A stretch of DNA of 64,000 bases from assembly GCF_051201035.1 (NCBI RefSeq), contig NZ_JBPODR010000006.1:50200-114199 (forward strand). Reading direction: 5' to 3'. Of this stretch, positions 8,631 to 17,063 are shown in pieces. The DNA is from Thermoanaerobacterium thermosulfurigenes (GTDB taxonomy: Bacteria > Bacillota > Thermoanaerobacteria > Thermoanaerobacterales > Thermoanaerobacteraceae). Position 1 is the first letter of the stretch, and the number at the start of each line of letters is the position of its first letter. Made by a program: the position numbers and the translations under genes. Below the pieces are notes generated by a model. The model was not told the DNA's origin and searched no databases. It saw nothing but the letters and a program-made list of their open reading frames with translations.

Positions 8631-9359
8631 ATGGTAAAACAGTTTTTAACGATAAAAAGTTTAAAAGAACACATATACAAATATGGATTTGAAATAGAAG
8701 GATTCAAGATAAGCAGCAATGCTTTAAGATGGCTTGAGAAAGAAAAAAATAGATTAAATAATTTGATGAAATACGAAAATGAACTTTACAATTTAGATTA
8801 TAAGTTGATTGGAGGAATTGACGAAGTAGGGCGAGGACCTTTAGCAGGTCCTGTCGTTGCAGGATGTGTCATACTTCCAAAACAATCATTTATTCCAGAT
8901 ATTGATGATTCAAAAAAATTAAGTGAGTCAAAAAGAGAACTATTGTCTGAAATAATTAAAAAAAAAGCTATTGCATATGGTATTGGCATAATAGATAATG
9001 AACAAATTGATAGAATAAACATACTAAACTCCACTTATGAAGCCATGAAGGTGGCGATTTCTAATCTTAATATTAAAGCTGATTTTTTGCTGGTAGACGC
9101 AATAACAATACCAGACATTGATATTGCACAAATACCCATAATAAAAGGTGACGCAAAAAGCATTTCTATTGCGGCTGCATCTATAGTAGCTAAAGTTACA
9201 AGGGATAACATAATGAGAAAATACGATGAAATGTATCCACAGTATGGGTTTTGCAAAAACAAAGGTTACGGCACAAAAGAACACATAGAAGCTATAAAAA
9301 AATACGGGCCATGCCCAATACATAGAAAAACCTTTTTAAAAAGTATATTAGGTGATTGA
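8631..9359 (+). CDS. rnhB: Ribonuclease HII
   Basis: RNase HII cuts 5' to ribonucleotides embedded in DNA and removes RNA from hybrids. The signature GGIDEVGRGPLAGPVVAG supplies the first catalytic Asp and Glu; DDSKKLSESKRE and a later VDAI block complete the fold. A 55-residue N-terminal extension ahead of the catalytic domain is common in the Bacillus-type enzyme. I start at the ATG at 8631 behind GGGTGAT; a TTG ten codons earlier has no ribosome-binding site. The product is 242 residues. Divergent from dprA, and followed immediately by yraN. Confidence 0.94.
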   Translation: MVKQFLTIKSLKEHIYKYGFEIEGFKISSNALRWLEKEKNRLNNLMKYENELYNLDYKLIGGIDEVGRGPLAGPVVAGCVILPKQSFIPDIDDSKKLSESKRELLSEIIKKKAIAYGIGIIDNEQIDRINILNSTYEAMKVAISNLNIKADFLLVDAITIPDIDIAQIPIIKGDAKSISIAAASIVAKVTRDNIMRKYDEMYPQYGFCKNKGYGTKEHIEAIKKYGPCPIHRKTFLKSILGD

Positions 9360-9363
9360 TTAC

Positions 9364-9732
9364 ATGAATAATAAAATATTAGGTAATTTAGGAGAAACAA
9401 TTGCAGAAAATTATTTAAAAAAATCCGGTTATAATATTGTCTGCAAAAATTTTAGATGCTCTATCGGAGAAATAGATATAATAGCATTAAATAAAGATAG
9501 CCTGATTTTTGTTGAAGTTAAAACAAGGACTTCAACAAAATTCGGCTATCCAAAGGAAGCGGTAACGTACCATAAAAAAAACAAAATCATTAAAGTCGCG
9601 GAAACTTTTTTGGCATTTAATGAAAAATATACAAATCATATTTTTAGATTTGATGTGATTGAAATATTAGTCGATCCAAAAACATATAAGCTTAACAATA
9701 TAAATCACATAAAAGACGCTTTTACGCGTTAG
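9364..9732 (+). CDS. YraN/UPF0102 family endonuclease-like protein
   Basis: A 122-residue YraN-family protein with the PD-(D/E)xK nuclease-like core: an early glutamate in LGETIAENYLKKSGY, then GEIDIIA and LIFVEVKTRTS carrying the putative metal-binding D and ExK residues. The biological substrate is not settled; the family commonly sits beside rnhB, dprA and comM, which suggests a DNA-processing role. The ATG at 9364 follows AGGTGA, which lies inside the end of rnhB, by 8 nt. Its 3' end overlaps the 3' end of the convergent trpS by 11 nt, leaving no room for a separate terminator. Confidence 0.88.
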   Translation: MNNKILGNLGETIAENYLKKSGYNIVCKNFRCSIGEIDIIALNKDSLIFVEVKTRTSTKFGYPKEAVTYHKKNKIIKVAETFLAFNEKYTNHIFRFDVIEILVDPKTYKLNNINHIKDAFTR

Positions 9733-10705
9733 GTAAAAGTCCCATCTTATCCTTAACTTTATTTACAGTTGCCTTTGCAATTTCACTGGCTTTTTCAGCA
9801 CCATCTTTTAATACTTCATTTATAAAATTTGAATCTAAGTTTCTGTAATTAGATTGTATTTCTTGAAGTCTTTCTACTATGACATCAACTAGTTCTTTTT
9901 TTAAGGTTCCATACCCTTGCCCCTTAAATCTTGCTTCCACGTCTTCTATGCTTATGTCGGTAAATGCGCTATATAGCGTAAGCAAATTGCTTAAACCTGG
10001 TTTATTCTCAGGATCATATCTTATCACGTTTTCTGAATCTGTGACTGCCTTCATGATTTTTTTCTTTACCAAAGAAGGTTCATCTAATAAATTTATTTTG
10101 CTGTATTGATTTTCGCTGCTTTTGCTCATTTTTTTATCAGGTTCAGTCAAGCTCATTATTCTCGAACCAGTCTTCAAAATCATCGGTTCAGGTATCACAA
10201 AAGTATCACCAAATCTATTGTTAAATCTCATAGCTATATCTCTTGTAAGTTCTAAATGTTGTTTTTGATCATTGCCTACAGGAACAAAGTTTGTATCGTA
10301 TAGCAGGATATCTGCCGCCATCAGGTCAGGATACGTGAACAAACCTACAGACACAGACTCTTTGCCTTTGCTTTTTTCTTTAAATTGAGTCATTCTATTT
10401 AACTCGCCAAAATATGTCATGCACTGTAGCAACCAAGCAAGTTCTGAATGCTCTTTAACATGTGATTGAACAAAAATAATCACTTTTTTAGGATCAAGAC
10501 CTATGGCAAGATAAAGTCCAGCCAATTCAATGGATTTTTTGCGCAAAGTTTCTGGATCTTGTGGAACTGTCAATGCGTGCAAATCTACAATACAAAATAA
10601 GCAACTATAGTCATCTTGAAGTTTTACAAATTGTTTCATTGCTCCTAAGTAATTGCCAATATGAATATCCCCTGTTGGTTGAACACCTGAAAAAACTCTC
10701 TGCAT
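9722..10705 (-). CDS. trpS: Tryptophan--tRNA ligase
   Basis: Class I aminoacyl-tRNA synthetase that charges tRNA-Trp. The HIGH-type motif is in PTGDIHIGNYLGAM near residues 11-24 and the KMSKS loop in DKKMSKSSENQ near residue 195. At 327 residues it is the usual length. The ATG at 10705 has a GAGGTG site. It lies 14 nt after comM, inside the long ylxM-to-trpS series, so it probably depends on that transcript. I see no T-box leader, since there is no upstream space for one. Confidence 0.96.
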   Translation of the reverse strand: MQRVFSGVQPTGDIHIGNYLGAMKQFVKLQDDYSCLFCIVDLHALTVPQDPETLRKKSIELAGLYLAIGLDPKKVIIFVQSHVKEHSELAWLLQCMTYFGELNRMTQFKEKSKGKESVSVGLFTYPDLMAADILLYDTNFVPVGNDQKQHLELTRDIAMRFNNRFGDTFVIPEPMILKTGSRIMSLTEPDKKMSKSSENQYSKINLLDEPSLVKKKIMKAVTDSENVIRYDPENKPGLSNLLTLYSAFTDISIEDVEARFKGQGYGTLKKELVDVIVERLQEIQSNYRNLDSNFINEVLKDGAEKASEIAKATVNKVKDKMGLLPNA

Positions 10706-10719
10706 CTTTCACACCTCTT

Positions 10720-12252
10720 TTAATTGCTTATGTATTTATTGTTAAAATTTCTATATTGAAATGCTTCTACAACATGTTCATATTTAACATCATGGCTTCC
10801 TTCTAGATCAGCAATCGTCCTTGCTAATTTCACTATTTTATTATAAGCTCTGGCACTAAGTCCTAATGTGTCAAAGTATTCTTTTATCATATCTGTAGTT
10901 TTTTCATCAAGTTTTATGTATTTTTTTATCATATTATTATTTAGCTGAGAATTAAAAAATATACCACTGCCTTTATACCTTTTTAATTGAATCTCTCTTG
11001 CCTTTTTTACTCTATTGCGTATCATCTCTGATGTTTCGACATTTGCATCATCATCAAAATACTTTTGCTTGTCGACACGATTTACCTCAACATGCAAATC
11101 AATCCTATCCAATAAAGGACCGGAAATTTTGTTTTGATAACGCCTTATTTCATTAGGAGTGCATCTGCATTCATGAGTATCGTCGCCTAAATAGCCGCAA
11201 GGACATGGATTTAATGCGACAATGAGAATTACTTTAGCTGGATACGTAAAAGTAGCATTGACTCGTGATATTGTCACACATTCATCTTCTAACGGTTGCC
11301 TAAGCGCTTCAATAGCATCTCTCCGAAATTCGGGAAACTCATCGAGAAATAAGACACCGTAATGTGCTAAAGAAACTTCTCCTGGTTTCGGAATCCTGCC
11401 ACCACCAACCAAAGAAACTGTTGAAATAGTGTGGTGAGGCGCTCGAAAAACCCTGTTTGTCAATAGTGAAACATCTTCAGACAAAGTCCCTGCTATACTA
11501 TGTATTTTGGTAACTTCTAATGCCTCTTCCAAAGTCATCTCTGGAAGTATGGTAGGAAACCTTCTTGCTAACATAGTTTTGCCTGAACCAGGAGGACCTA
11601 CAAGCATGACATTGTGGCCACCGGCAGCAGCAATTTCAAATGCTCTTTTTGCATTTTCCTGTCCTTTTACATCAGAAAAATCTACATCATAATTTTTTCT
11701 TTTGAAAAGCTCATCAATATTGATTTTAATACTGTCGATTACTTTTATACCGTTTATGTAATCAACAACGTCTTTTAATGATTTGACAGGTATAACTTCT
11801 ACATCTTTTGTTATGGCAGCTTCTTTTGCATTTGCATATGGCAGTATTATCCTTTTAATTCCGTAGAGTCTTGCATCCATAGCCATAGGCAGCGCACCTT
11901 TAATTGGCCGTAGAGAACCATCAAGTGATAGCTCGCCCAGCAAAACGGTATCATTATCAACAGGTTTAACTTGTCCAGTGCATATAAGTATTCCTACAGC
12001 TATCGGCAGATCAAACGATGTACCTTCTTTTTTAGTATTAGCAGGCGCTAAATTTACTGTTATTTTTTTTACCGGAAATTCGTACCCACTATTTTTTATA
12101 GCAGCTCTTACTCTATCTCTTGATTCTTTTATCTCTGTATCGCCTAGTCCAACTATATCAAAAGCAGGAAGTCCATTTGATATATCAATTTCTACATCTA
12201 CTACATATCCGTCTATACCTAAGATTGCCATGCTTTTTGTTATAGAAAGCAT
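10720..12252 (-). CDS. comM: YifB/ComM family Mg-chelatase-like AAA ATPase
   Basis: ComM-type hexameric helicase implicated in branch migration during natural transformation. The N-terminal ChlI/Lon-S16-like domain (about 1-165, FDIVGLGDTEIKESRDRVRA) is followed by the Mg-chelatase ATPase with Walker A GPPGSGKTMLARRFP, Walker B VLFLDEFPEF and a cysteine cluster NPCPCGYLGDDTHECRC. The C-terminal domain contains LSARAYNKIVKLARTIADL. The ATG at 12252 is preferred to the adjacent TTG because of spacing to GGGGG. The product is 510 residues, full length. Linkage to rbgA is tight. Confidence 0.93.
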   Translation of the reverse strand: MLSITKSMAILGIDGYVVDVEIDISNGLPAFDIVGLGDTEIKESRDRVRAAIKNSGYEFPVKKITVNLAPANTKKEGTSFDLPIAVGILICTGQVKPVDNDTVLLGELSLDGSLRPIKGALPMAMDARLYGIKRIILPYANAKEAAITKDVEVIPVKSLKDVVDYINGIKVIDSIKINIDELFKRKNYDVDFSDVKGQENAKRAFEIAAAGGHNVMLVGPPGSGKTMLARRFPTILPEMTLEEALEVTKIHSIAGTLSEDVSLLTNRVFRAPHHTISTVSLVGGGRIPKPGEVSLAHYGVLFLDEFPEFRRDAIEALRQPLEDECVTISRVNATFTYPAKVILIVALNPCPCGYLGDDTHECRCTPNEIRRYQNKISGPLLDRIDLHVEVNRVDKQKYFDDDANVETSEMIRNRVKKAREIQLKRYKGSGIFFNSQLNNNMIKKYIKLDEKTTDMIKEYFDTLGLSARAYNKIVKLARTIADLEGSHDVKYEHVVEAFQYRNFNNKYISN

Positions 12253-12263
12253 CAAAAATCCCC

Positions 12264-13100
12264 CTAATCAGGTCTTTCAAGAGATATTTTGCCAATTTTC
12301 CCTGTGCGAAAATCATCAATAATGATTTTCGCAGCACGCTCTGTATCAACAATTCCTCCAGAAGACAAACAACCTCTTGTTTTACCTATATCTGTAAGTA
12401 ATTTATACACATCTTTGCTTATGTCTTCTAACTTGTATCTTTTAATTAAAAGCTCTGGATAATTTATTTTCAATATATCAAGTAATAAATATGCCAACTC
12501 TTCATGATTTAACAGCTCATCTTTAATCGCAGATGTTAAAGCCAGCATCATTCCAACATGTTCATCTTCAAATTTAGGCCACAGAATACCTGGGGTATCT
12601 AACAAATCAAAATAAGGTGTTTTAATCCACTGCTTTGATTTTGTCACTCCTGGTTTATTGCCAGTCTTGGCATTTTTTGTTTTAGTCAAAGAATTTATCA
12701 ATGTTGATTTTCCAACGTTAGGTATGCCAACTATCATTGCCCTTAATTTAGCTTTTATACCCTTTTGTCTTTTTTTATCGATTATATCGCTACACTCTTT
12801 TAAAGTCAATTCGTAAATACTTTGAATGCATTTGCTATCTAAAGAATTTATATTAAGGCTTACGTGACCTTTAAGATTGAAATAATCGTTCCACATTTTA
12901 TTGACTTCTAAATCAGCCAAATCAGATTTATTAAGCAAAATAATCCGTTTTTTATTTTTTACTAAGTCATCTATCAATGGATTTCTACTGCTTCTTGGAA
13001 TCCGAGCATCTAATAATTCATAGACAATATCTACTATTTTTAAATTTTCTTCAATCAGGCGTTTAGTTTTTGCCATGTGTCCAGGATACCATTGATACAT
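12264..13100 (-). CDS. rbgA: Ribosome biogenesis GTPase RbgA (YlqF)
   Basis: Circularly permuted GTPase required for late 50S subunit maturation. The permuted order is visible: the G4 motif NKSDL comes first (about residue 60), then G1 GIPNVGKSTLIN (about 126-137), then G3 DTPG. The N-terminus YQWYPGHMAKTKR is diagnostic. The ATG at 13100 follows GGAGG by 6 nt; a TTG four codons upstream overlaps the ribosome-binding site itself. The product is 278 residues. It follows rplS across a 43-bp gap that holds a hairpin. Confidence 0.95.
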   Translation of the reverse strand: MYQWYPGHMAKTKRLIEENLKIVDIVYELLDARIPRSSRNPLIDDLVKNKKRIILLNKSDLADLEVNKMWNDYFNLKGHVSLNINSLDSKCIQSIYELTLKECSDIIDKKRQKGIKAKLRAMIVGIPNVGKSTLINSLTKTKNAKTGNKPGVTKSKQWIKTPYFDLLDTPGILWPKFEDEHVGMMLALTSAIKDELLNHEELAYLLLDILKINYPELLIKRYKLEDISKDVYKLLTDIGKTRGCLSSGGIVDTERAAKIIIDDFRTGKIGKISLERPD

Positions 13101-13116
13101 AATTTCCTCCAAATAT

Positions 13117-13142
13117 TGAAAAAGGGACTAATCAAGTCCCCT
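13117..13142 (-). terminator. Terminator or attenuator between rplS and rbgA
   Basis: On the minus strand GGGACTTGATTAGTCCC is followed by five T, directly after the rplS stop codon. It probably ends part of the ribosomal transcript and sets a lower level for rbgA, comM and trpS. No separate rbgA promoter is evident in the short gap. Confidence 0.75.
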
Positions 13143-13481
13143 TTATTTCTTCTCTTGAATTTTAGCAGCTTTGCCAACTCTTTTTCTAACATAATAGAGT
13201 TTGGCTCTTCTAACTCTACCTTTTCTTACTACTTCTATCTTTTCAATCCTAGGTGAGTGAAGTGGGAAAGTCCTTTCTACTCCAACACCATAAGAAACAC
13301 GTCTTACAGTAAAGTTTTCTCTTAATGATCCACCACTTCTTTTTATAACAACACCTTCAAAAACCTGAATTCTTTCTTTGTCACCTTCGATAACTTTATA
13401 ATGTACTCTTACAGTATCACCAACATTAAATTCAGGTACTTCTCTCAATTGTTCTCTTTCTACAATATCAACTAGATTCAT
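13143..13481 (-). CDS. rplS: 50S ribosomal protein L19
   Basis: L19 lies at the 30S-50S interface and contributes to intersubunit bridges. The 112-residue product opens MNLVDIVEREQLR and holds the family motifs FNVGDTVRVHYKV, RIQVFEGVVIKR and FPLHSPRIEKIEVVRKG. The ATG at 13481 follows AAAGGAGGG; an in-frame ATG six codons upstream lies inside the ribosome-binding region and would overlap trmD. It sits after trmD in the conserved rpsP-khpA-rimM-trmD-rplS order. Confidence 0.97.
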   Translation of the reverse strand: MNLVDIVEREQLREVPEFNVGDTVRVHYKVIEGDKERIQVFEGVVIKRSGGSLRENFTVRRVSYGVGVERTFPLHSPRIEKIEVVRKGRVRRAKLYYVRKRVGKAAKIQEKK

Positions 13482-13495
13482 TTTTTTCCCTCCTT

Positions 13496-14224
13496 TCAAA
13501 TATTTGAATAACCTAACTTTTTAAGATATTCAATATCTTGTTCTGATAGATATTTTCTATCCAAAAGATCTGGGCGTAATTTAAGCGTAGTCTCTAATGA
13601 TTTCTGCCTTCTCCACTTAGCGATTTCCGCATGGTTTCCAGACAGTAACACTTTCGGGACTTCCATCCCATTAAATATTTCAGGCCTTGTATATTGAGGA
13701 TATTCTAATAAACCACAATAAAAAGATTCATCAATAAAACTTTCATCTTGCGGCAAAACACCATGTATCAACCTTGACACAGAATCTATAACTGCCATCG
13801 CAGCGATTTCGCCGCCTGTCAAAATGAAATCTCCCATTGATATTTCCTCATCTATTAGTGAATACACTCTTTCATCGATTCCCTCGTAATGTCCACATAA
13901 GATGATTATTTCATCGTATTTTGACAGCTCTATAGCTTTCTTTTGATCAAATTTTTTCCCTTTAGGACCCATATAAAAAACTGGCGTATTTTTAAATGAC
14001 TTGACTGCATTAATTGCATCATATATTGGCTGAACCATCATTACCATACCATACCCGCCACCATATGGATAATCATCGGTCTTCTTATGTTTATCTTTCG
14101 AATAATCCCTGATATTTACCAAATTTACTTTTATCAATTCTTTCTCGATTGCTCTTTTCAGAATGCTATTTCTAAGTATACCTTCAAACATATCAGGAAA
14201 AATCGTTAAAACATTAAAAACCAC
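13496..14224 (-). CDS. trmD: tRNA (guanine-N1)-methyltransferase TrmD
   Basis: TrmD methylates G37 of tRNAs using S-adenosylmethionine, preventing +1 frameshifting. The trefoil-knot SAM site is evident: FYMGPKGKKF, IILCGHYEGIDERV and SMGDFILTGGEIAAMAVIDS; the early DDYPYGGGYGMVM loop contacts tRNA. The GTG at 14224 overlaps the last base of the rimM stop and lies 7 nt from GGAGG. At 242 residues it is complete. Tight coupling with rimM upstream and rplS downstream. Confidence 0.97.
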   Translation of the reverse strand: MVFNVLTIFPDMFEGILRNSILKRAIEKELIKVNLVNIRDYSKDKHKKTDDYPYGGGYGMVMMVQPIYDAINAVKSFKNTPVFYMGPKGKKFDQKKAIELSKYDEIIILCGHYEGIDERVYSLIDEEISMGDFILTGGEIAAMAVIDSVSRLIHGVLPQDESFIDESFYCGLLEYPQYTRPEIFNGMEVPKVLLSGNHAEIAKWRRQKSLETTLKLRPDLLDRKYLSEQDIEYLKKLGYSNI

Positions 14225-14724
14225 TATAGTCCCTCCAAAAGATGGACTATCATTTTTTTACCATTTATATCCACATCTTTAATCACATCTTTAATGGCAG
14301 GTATCAATATGTCCCTCTCGTCTGTTTTTACTACATACACATCATTAGCACCAGTTTTTAACACTTCCTTTAATACACCCAACTCTCTTTTGTCCTCAGT
14401 GTAAACTTTCATATCTATCAAGTCTTTAATAAAATACTCGTCTTCTTCCAACTTTACAGCATCATCCATCGTTATTTTTATAAATTTGTCTTTAAGCTTC
14501 TCCGCCTCATTTCTGTCATTTACTTCATAAAATTTTATCAAAACAAGATTCTTAATAAATCTTACTGATTCAATTTGATATTGAACCCTTTTGTCATAAT
14601 CAAAAATATACACATAATCAAGATCATAAAATCTATCTAAATGATCTGTAAGCGGATATACCTTGACTTCGCCGTTTACACCGTATGCAGATGTAATTTT
14701 GCCTACGGATAAATAATCATCCAT
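14224..14724 (-). CDS. rimM: 16S rRNA processing protein RimM
   Basis: RimM assists maturation of the 30S head by binding S19. The N-terminal beta-barrel starts YLSVGKITSAYGVNGEVKVYPLTD, and a C-terminal PRC-barrel contains EVLKTGANDVYVVK and ILIPAIKDVIKDVD, both family hallmarks. The product is 166 residues. The start ATG at 14724 has an AGGTGA site and the gene ends one base into trmD. Position in the S16-RimM-TrmD-L19 operon is classical. Confidence 0.95.
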   Translation of the reverse strand: MDDYLSVGKITSAYGVNGEVKVYPLTDHLDRFYDLDYVYIFDYDKRVQYQIESVRFIKNLVLIKFYEVNDRNEAEKLKDKFIKITMDDAVKLEEDEYFIKDLIDMKVYTEDKRELGVLKEVLKTGANDVYVVKTDERDILIPAIKDVIKDVDINGKKMIVHLLEGL

Positions 14725-14732
14725 AAAATCAC

Positions 14733-14960
14733 CTAAATTATTTCTACGATGACACGTTTCTTCTCTTTGGTTGCAGCGGCCTTAACAACAGTTCTTATGG
14801 CTTTTGCTATCCTACCTTGTTTACCTATAACTTTTCCCATATCTTCTGGAGCAACCTTAAGCTCTATTATAATTGACTGCTCACCTTCAATTTCATTAAT
14901 TTGAACTGCATCAGGGTTGTCAACAAGAGATTTCGCAATGAACTTAACTAATTCACCCAT
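14733..14960 (-). CDS. khpA: KH-domain RNA-binding protein KhpA (YlqC)
   Basis: A 75-residue single KH-domain protein. It carries the GxxG loop in VIGKQGRIAKAIRTVV, and LVDNPDAVQINEIEG is characteristic of KhpA. Homologues bind RNA and, with KhpB/Jag, influence cell division and small-RNA biology in other Firmicutes. It lies 26 nt after rpsP and 9 nt before rimM, its usual place. No KhpB is visible in this window. Confidence 0.93.
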   Translation of the reverse strand: MGELVKFIAKSLVDNPDAVQINEIEGEQSIIIELKVAPEDMGKVIGKQGRIAKAIRTVVKAAATKEKKRVIVEII

Positions 14961-14985
14961 GTTTATCCCTTCCTAAAACAGCATT

Positions 14986-15243
14986 TTAATTGTTAATTTT
15001 ATCAAATATACCTTCTTTTTTGAATAGAGCTCTAACCGTGTCAGATGGTTGTGCACCTACTTTTAGCCACTTTATGGCCTTTTCAGAATCAATTTTAATT
15101 TCCTTTGGATTAGATACTGGATTATAATATCCAATCTCCTCTATAAACTTACCATCACGTGGTGATCTCGAATCGGCCACAACAAATCTGTAAAATGGTG
15201 ACTTTTTTGCACCCATTCTTTTTAATCTGATCCTAACTGCCAC
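14986..15243 (-). CDS. rpsP: 30S ribosomal protein S16
   Basis: S16 is an early-binding assembly protein of the 30S body. The 85-residue product has the signature VRIRLKRMGAKKSPFYRFVV, followed by DGKFIEEIGYYNP and KWLKVGAQPSDTV. It starts at a GTG at 15243 with AGGAGGTG 7 nt upstream. Length is normal. It follows ffh by 28 nt and leads the ribosomal part of the operon. Confidence 0.97.
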   Translation of the reverse strand: MAVRIRLKRMGAKKSPFYRFVVADSRSPRDGKFIEEIGYYNPVSNPKEIKIDSEKAIKWLKVGAQPSDTVRALFKKEGIFDKINN

Positions 15244-15271
15244 TTTATCACCTCCTTTTAAAGCTAAATGT

Positions 15272-16612
15272 TTATCTGAAAAATGGCATTTTCCTCTTGC
15301 CTATTTTCATATTTTTGCCCATATCAGTAAACTGCTTCATCATCTTCTTGGTTTGCTCAAACTGTTTAAGTAAGCTATTTACTTGTTGAATCGACGTACC
15401 ACTGCCAGCAGCTATTCGTTTTTTTCTACTGCCATTTATGATAGAAGGATTCTGTCTTTCTTCTTTAGTCATTGATTGAATTATTGCCTCTATTCTCTTT
15501 ATGTCCTTATCACTTATGTTTACTCCTTTTAATTTTGACATATTTACACCTGGTATCATCGAAAACAACTGATCAATTGGCCCCATATTTTTTAATCCCT
15601 GTAATTGATCTAAAAAGTCATCAAACGAAAACTGTTGCTCTAAAATCTTTTTTTGCAACTCTAATGCTTTTTTTTCATCTATCTGTGCCTGAGCTTTTTC
15701 AATTAAGCTTAAAACATCACCCATTCCCAATATTCTTGAAGCCATTCTATCTGGATGAAAAACTTCTATGTCAGTAAATTTTTCGCCTGATGCTATAAAT
15801 TTAATTGGTTTACGCGTGACAGCTTTCACTGACAAAGCTGCTCCACCTCTCGTATCACCATCAAGTTTTGTCAATATAACTCCATCTATATCAAGTTTTT
15901 CATTAAAAGATTCAGCTACATTGACAACATCTTGACCTGTCATAGCATCGACAACTAAAAGTATCTCATCTGGATTCACGGCATCTTTTATGTTTTTCAA
16001 TTCATCCATCAATTCTTCATCTACGTGAAGTCTTCCAGCCGTATCAATTATTACTACGTTGTAATTATTATTTCTTGCAAAATCTATAGAAGCCTTTGCA
16101 ATATCAACAGGTGAAGTCTTATCACCCATTGAAAAAACAGGCACATTTATGGATGAACCAACTACTTGAAGCTGTTTAATTGCTGCAGGTCTGTATATAT
16201 CACATGCGACAAGTACAGGACTTTTTCCTTTAGACCTTAAATAATTAGCAAGTTTGCCACTTGTAGTCGTCTTACCGGAACCTTGCAATCCCACCATCAT
16301 TATAACTGTTGGAGGTTTATCGCTAAAATTGATCTTGCTTTCTTTAGAACCCATCAGTGCCGTCAATTCGTCATTGACAATTTTTATGACATGCTGTGCA
16401 GGCGTTAGACTTTCCATTACTTCTTGCCCTAAAGACTTTTCAGTAACAGTATTTATAAATTCTTTAACAACTTTAAAATTAACGTCAGCTTCTAAAAGTG
16501 CTATCTTGACTTCTTTCATAGCCTCTTTTACATCTTTTTCGCTTAGCTTGCCCTTACCCCTAAGTTTCTTAAAAATGTCTTGAAGCTTTCCAGTAAGACT
16601 TTCAAATGCCAT
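15272..16612 (-). CDS. ffh: Signal recognition particle GTPase Ffh
   Basis: Ffh binds 4.5S/6S SRP RNA and signal peptides and delivers nascent chains to FtsY. The N and G domains (about 1-295) show G1 GLQGSGKTTTSGKLA, DTAGRL and TKLDGDTRGG. The methionine-rich M domain (about 330-446) contains FDDFLDQLQGLKNMGP and the RNA-binding GSGTSIQQVNSLLKQFEQ segment. At 446 residues it is full length. It follows ylxM by 25 nt in the standard ylxM-ffh-rpsP order. Confidence 0.97.
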   Translation of the reverse strand: MAFESLTGKLQDIFKKLRGKGKLSEKDVKEAMKEVKIALLEADVNFKVVKEFINTVTEKSLGQEVMESLTPAQHVIKIVNDELTALMGSKESKINFSDKPPTVIMMVGLQGSGKTTTSGKLANYLRSKGKSPVLVACDIYRPAAIKQLQVVGSSINVPVFSMGDKTSPVDIAKASIDFARNNNYNVVIIDTAGRLHVDEELMDELKNIKDAVNPDEILLVVDAMTGQDVVNVAESFNEKLDIDGVILTKLDGDTRGGAALSVKAVTRKPIKFIASGEKFTDIEVFHPDRMASRILGMGDVLSLIEKAQAQIDEKKALELQKKILEQQFSFDDFLDQLQGLKNMGPIDQLFSMIPGVNMSKLKGVNISDKDIKRIEAIIQSMTKEERQNPSIINGSRKKRIAAGSGTSIQQVNSLLKQFEQTKKMMKQFTDMGKNMKIGKRKMPFFR

Positions 16613-16637
16613 TCAAAAACCTCCTAGAATTTTTTAT

Positions 16638-16991
16638 TTACAATTCTAAACCATCAATTTCTTTTTCTATATCTTCCAAAGCCTCTAAGACTTTTTTATC
16701 GGAAATATACTTTTTAACCTCATCTATCGACTGCTTTATTTTAGAGAGTTTTTCCATGTTATCATTGTATTTTTTTACAAGTCCCAATTTATCTTCATAG
16801 TATTTTAAAATACTTTCAGCTCTTTTTAAAGAGTCGTATACACCTTGTCTTGAAATATTAAGCTCCTGTGATATTTCGCCTAATGAATAGTCATCCATAT
16901 AGTACATTTTAAATATATCCATTTGTTTGCCTGTAAGTAGCAAACCATAAAAATCATACAACACATTCATTTCAACAAAATCAGAATTCAT
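16638..16991 (-). CDS. ylxM: YlxM family SRP-associated helix-turn-helix protein
   Basis: YlxM is a small protein encoded just before ffh that modulates SRP activity in streptococci. The 117-residue product has a sigma-like helix-turn-helix (DYSLGEISQELNISRQGVYD, about residues 32-51) preceded by FYGLLLTGKQMDIF, then a charged coiled-coil-like C-terminus. A consensus promoter lies just upstream, so this is the first gene of the ylxM-to-trpS unit. The start ATG at 16991 has a GGTGG site. Confidence 0.93.
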   Translation of the reverse strand: MNSDFVEMNVLYDFYGLLLTGKQMDIFKMYYMDDYSLGEISQELNISRQGVYDSLKRAESILKYYEDKLGLVKKYNDNMEKLSKIKQSIDEVKKYISDKKVLEALEDIEKEIDGLEL

Positions 16992-17030
16992 ATATATACC
17001 ACCTGTTAAGGTACTTGCCTTTACATTAAG

Positions 17031-17059
17031 ATTTTATACGAGAAAATCTAATTTGTCAA
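17031..17059 (-). promoter_or_regulatory. Vegetative promoter of the ylxM-ffh-rpsP operon
   Basis: On the minus strand a perfect TTGACA (17054-17059) and TAAAAT (17031-17036) are spaced by 17 nt, beginning 5 nt after the ftsY stop codon and about 40 nt before ylxM. This separates the SRP/ribosomal block from ftsY. Confidence 0.75.
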
Positions 17060-17063
17060 GTTT

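Noticed and set aside
9024..9323. 99-residue minus-strand frame within rnhB, rich in aromatic residues
   Set aside because: Antisense to a well-conserved rnhB, with improbable composition and no ribosome-binding site.
10706..10719. T-box leader for trpS
   Set aside because: Only 14 nt separate trpS from comM, too little for a T-box; no T-box or specifier-like structure evident.
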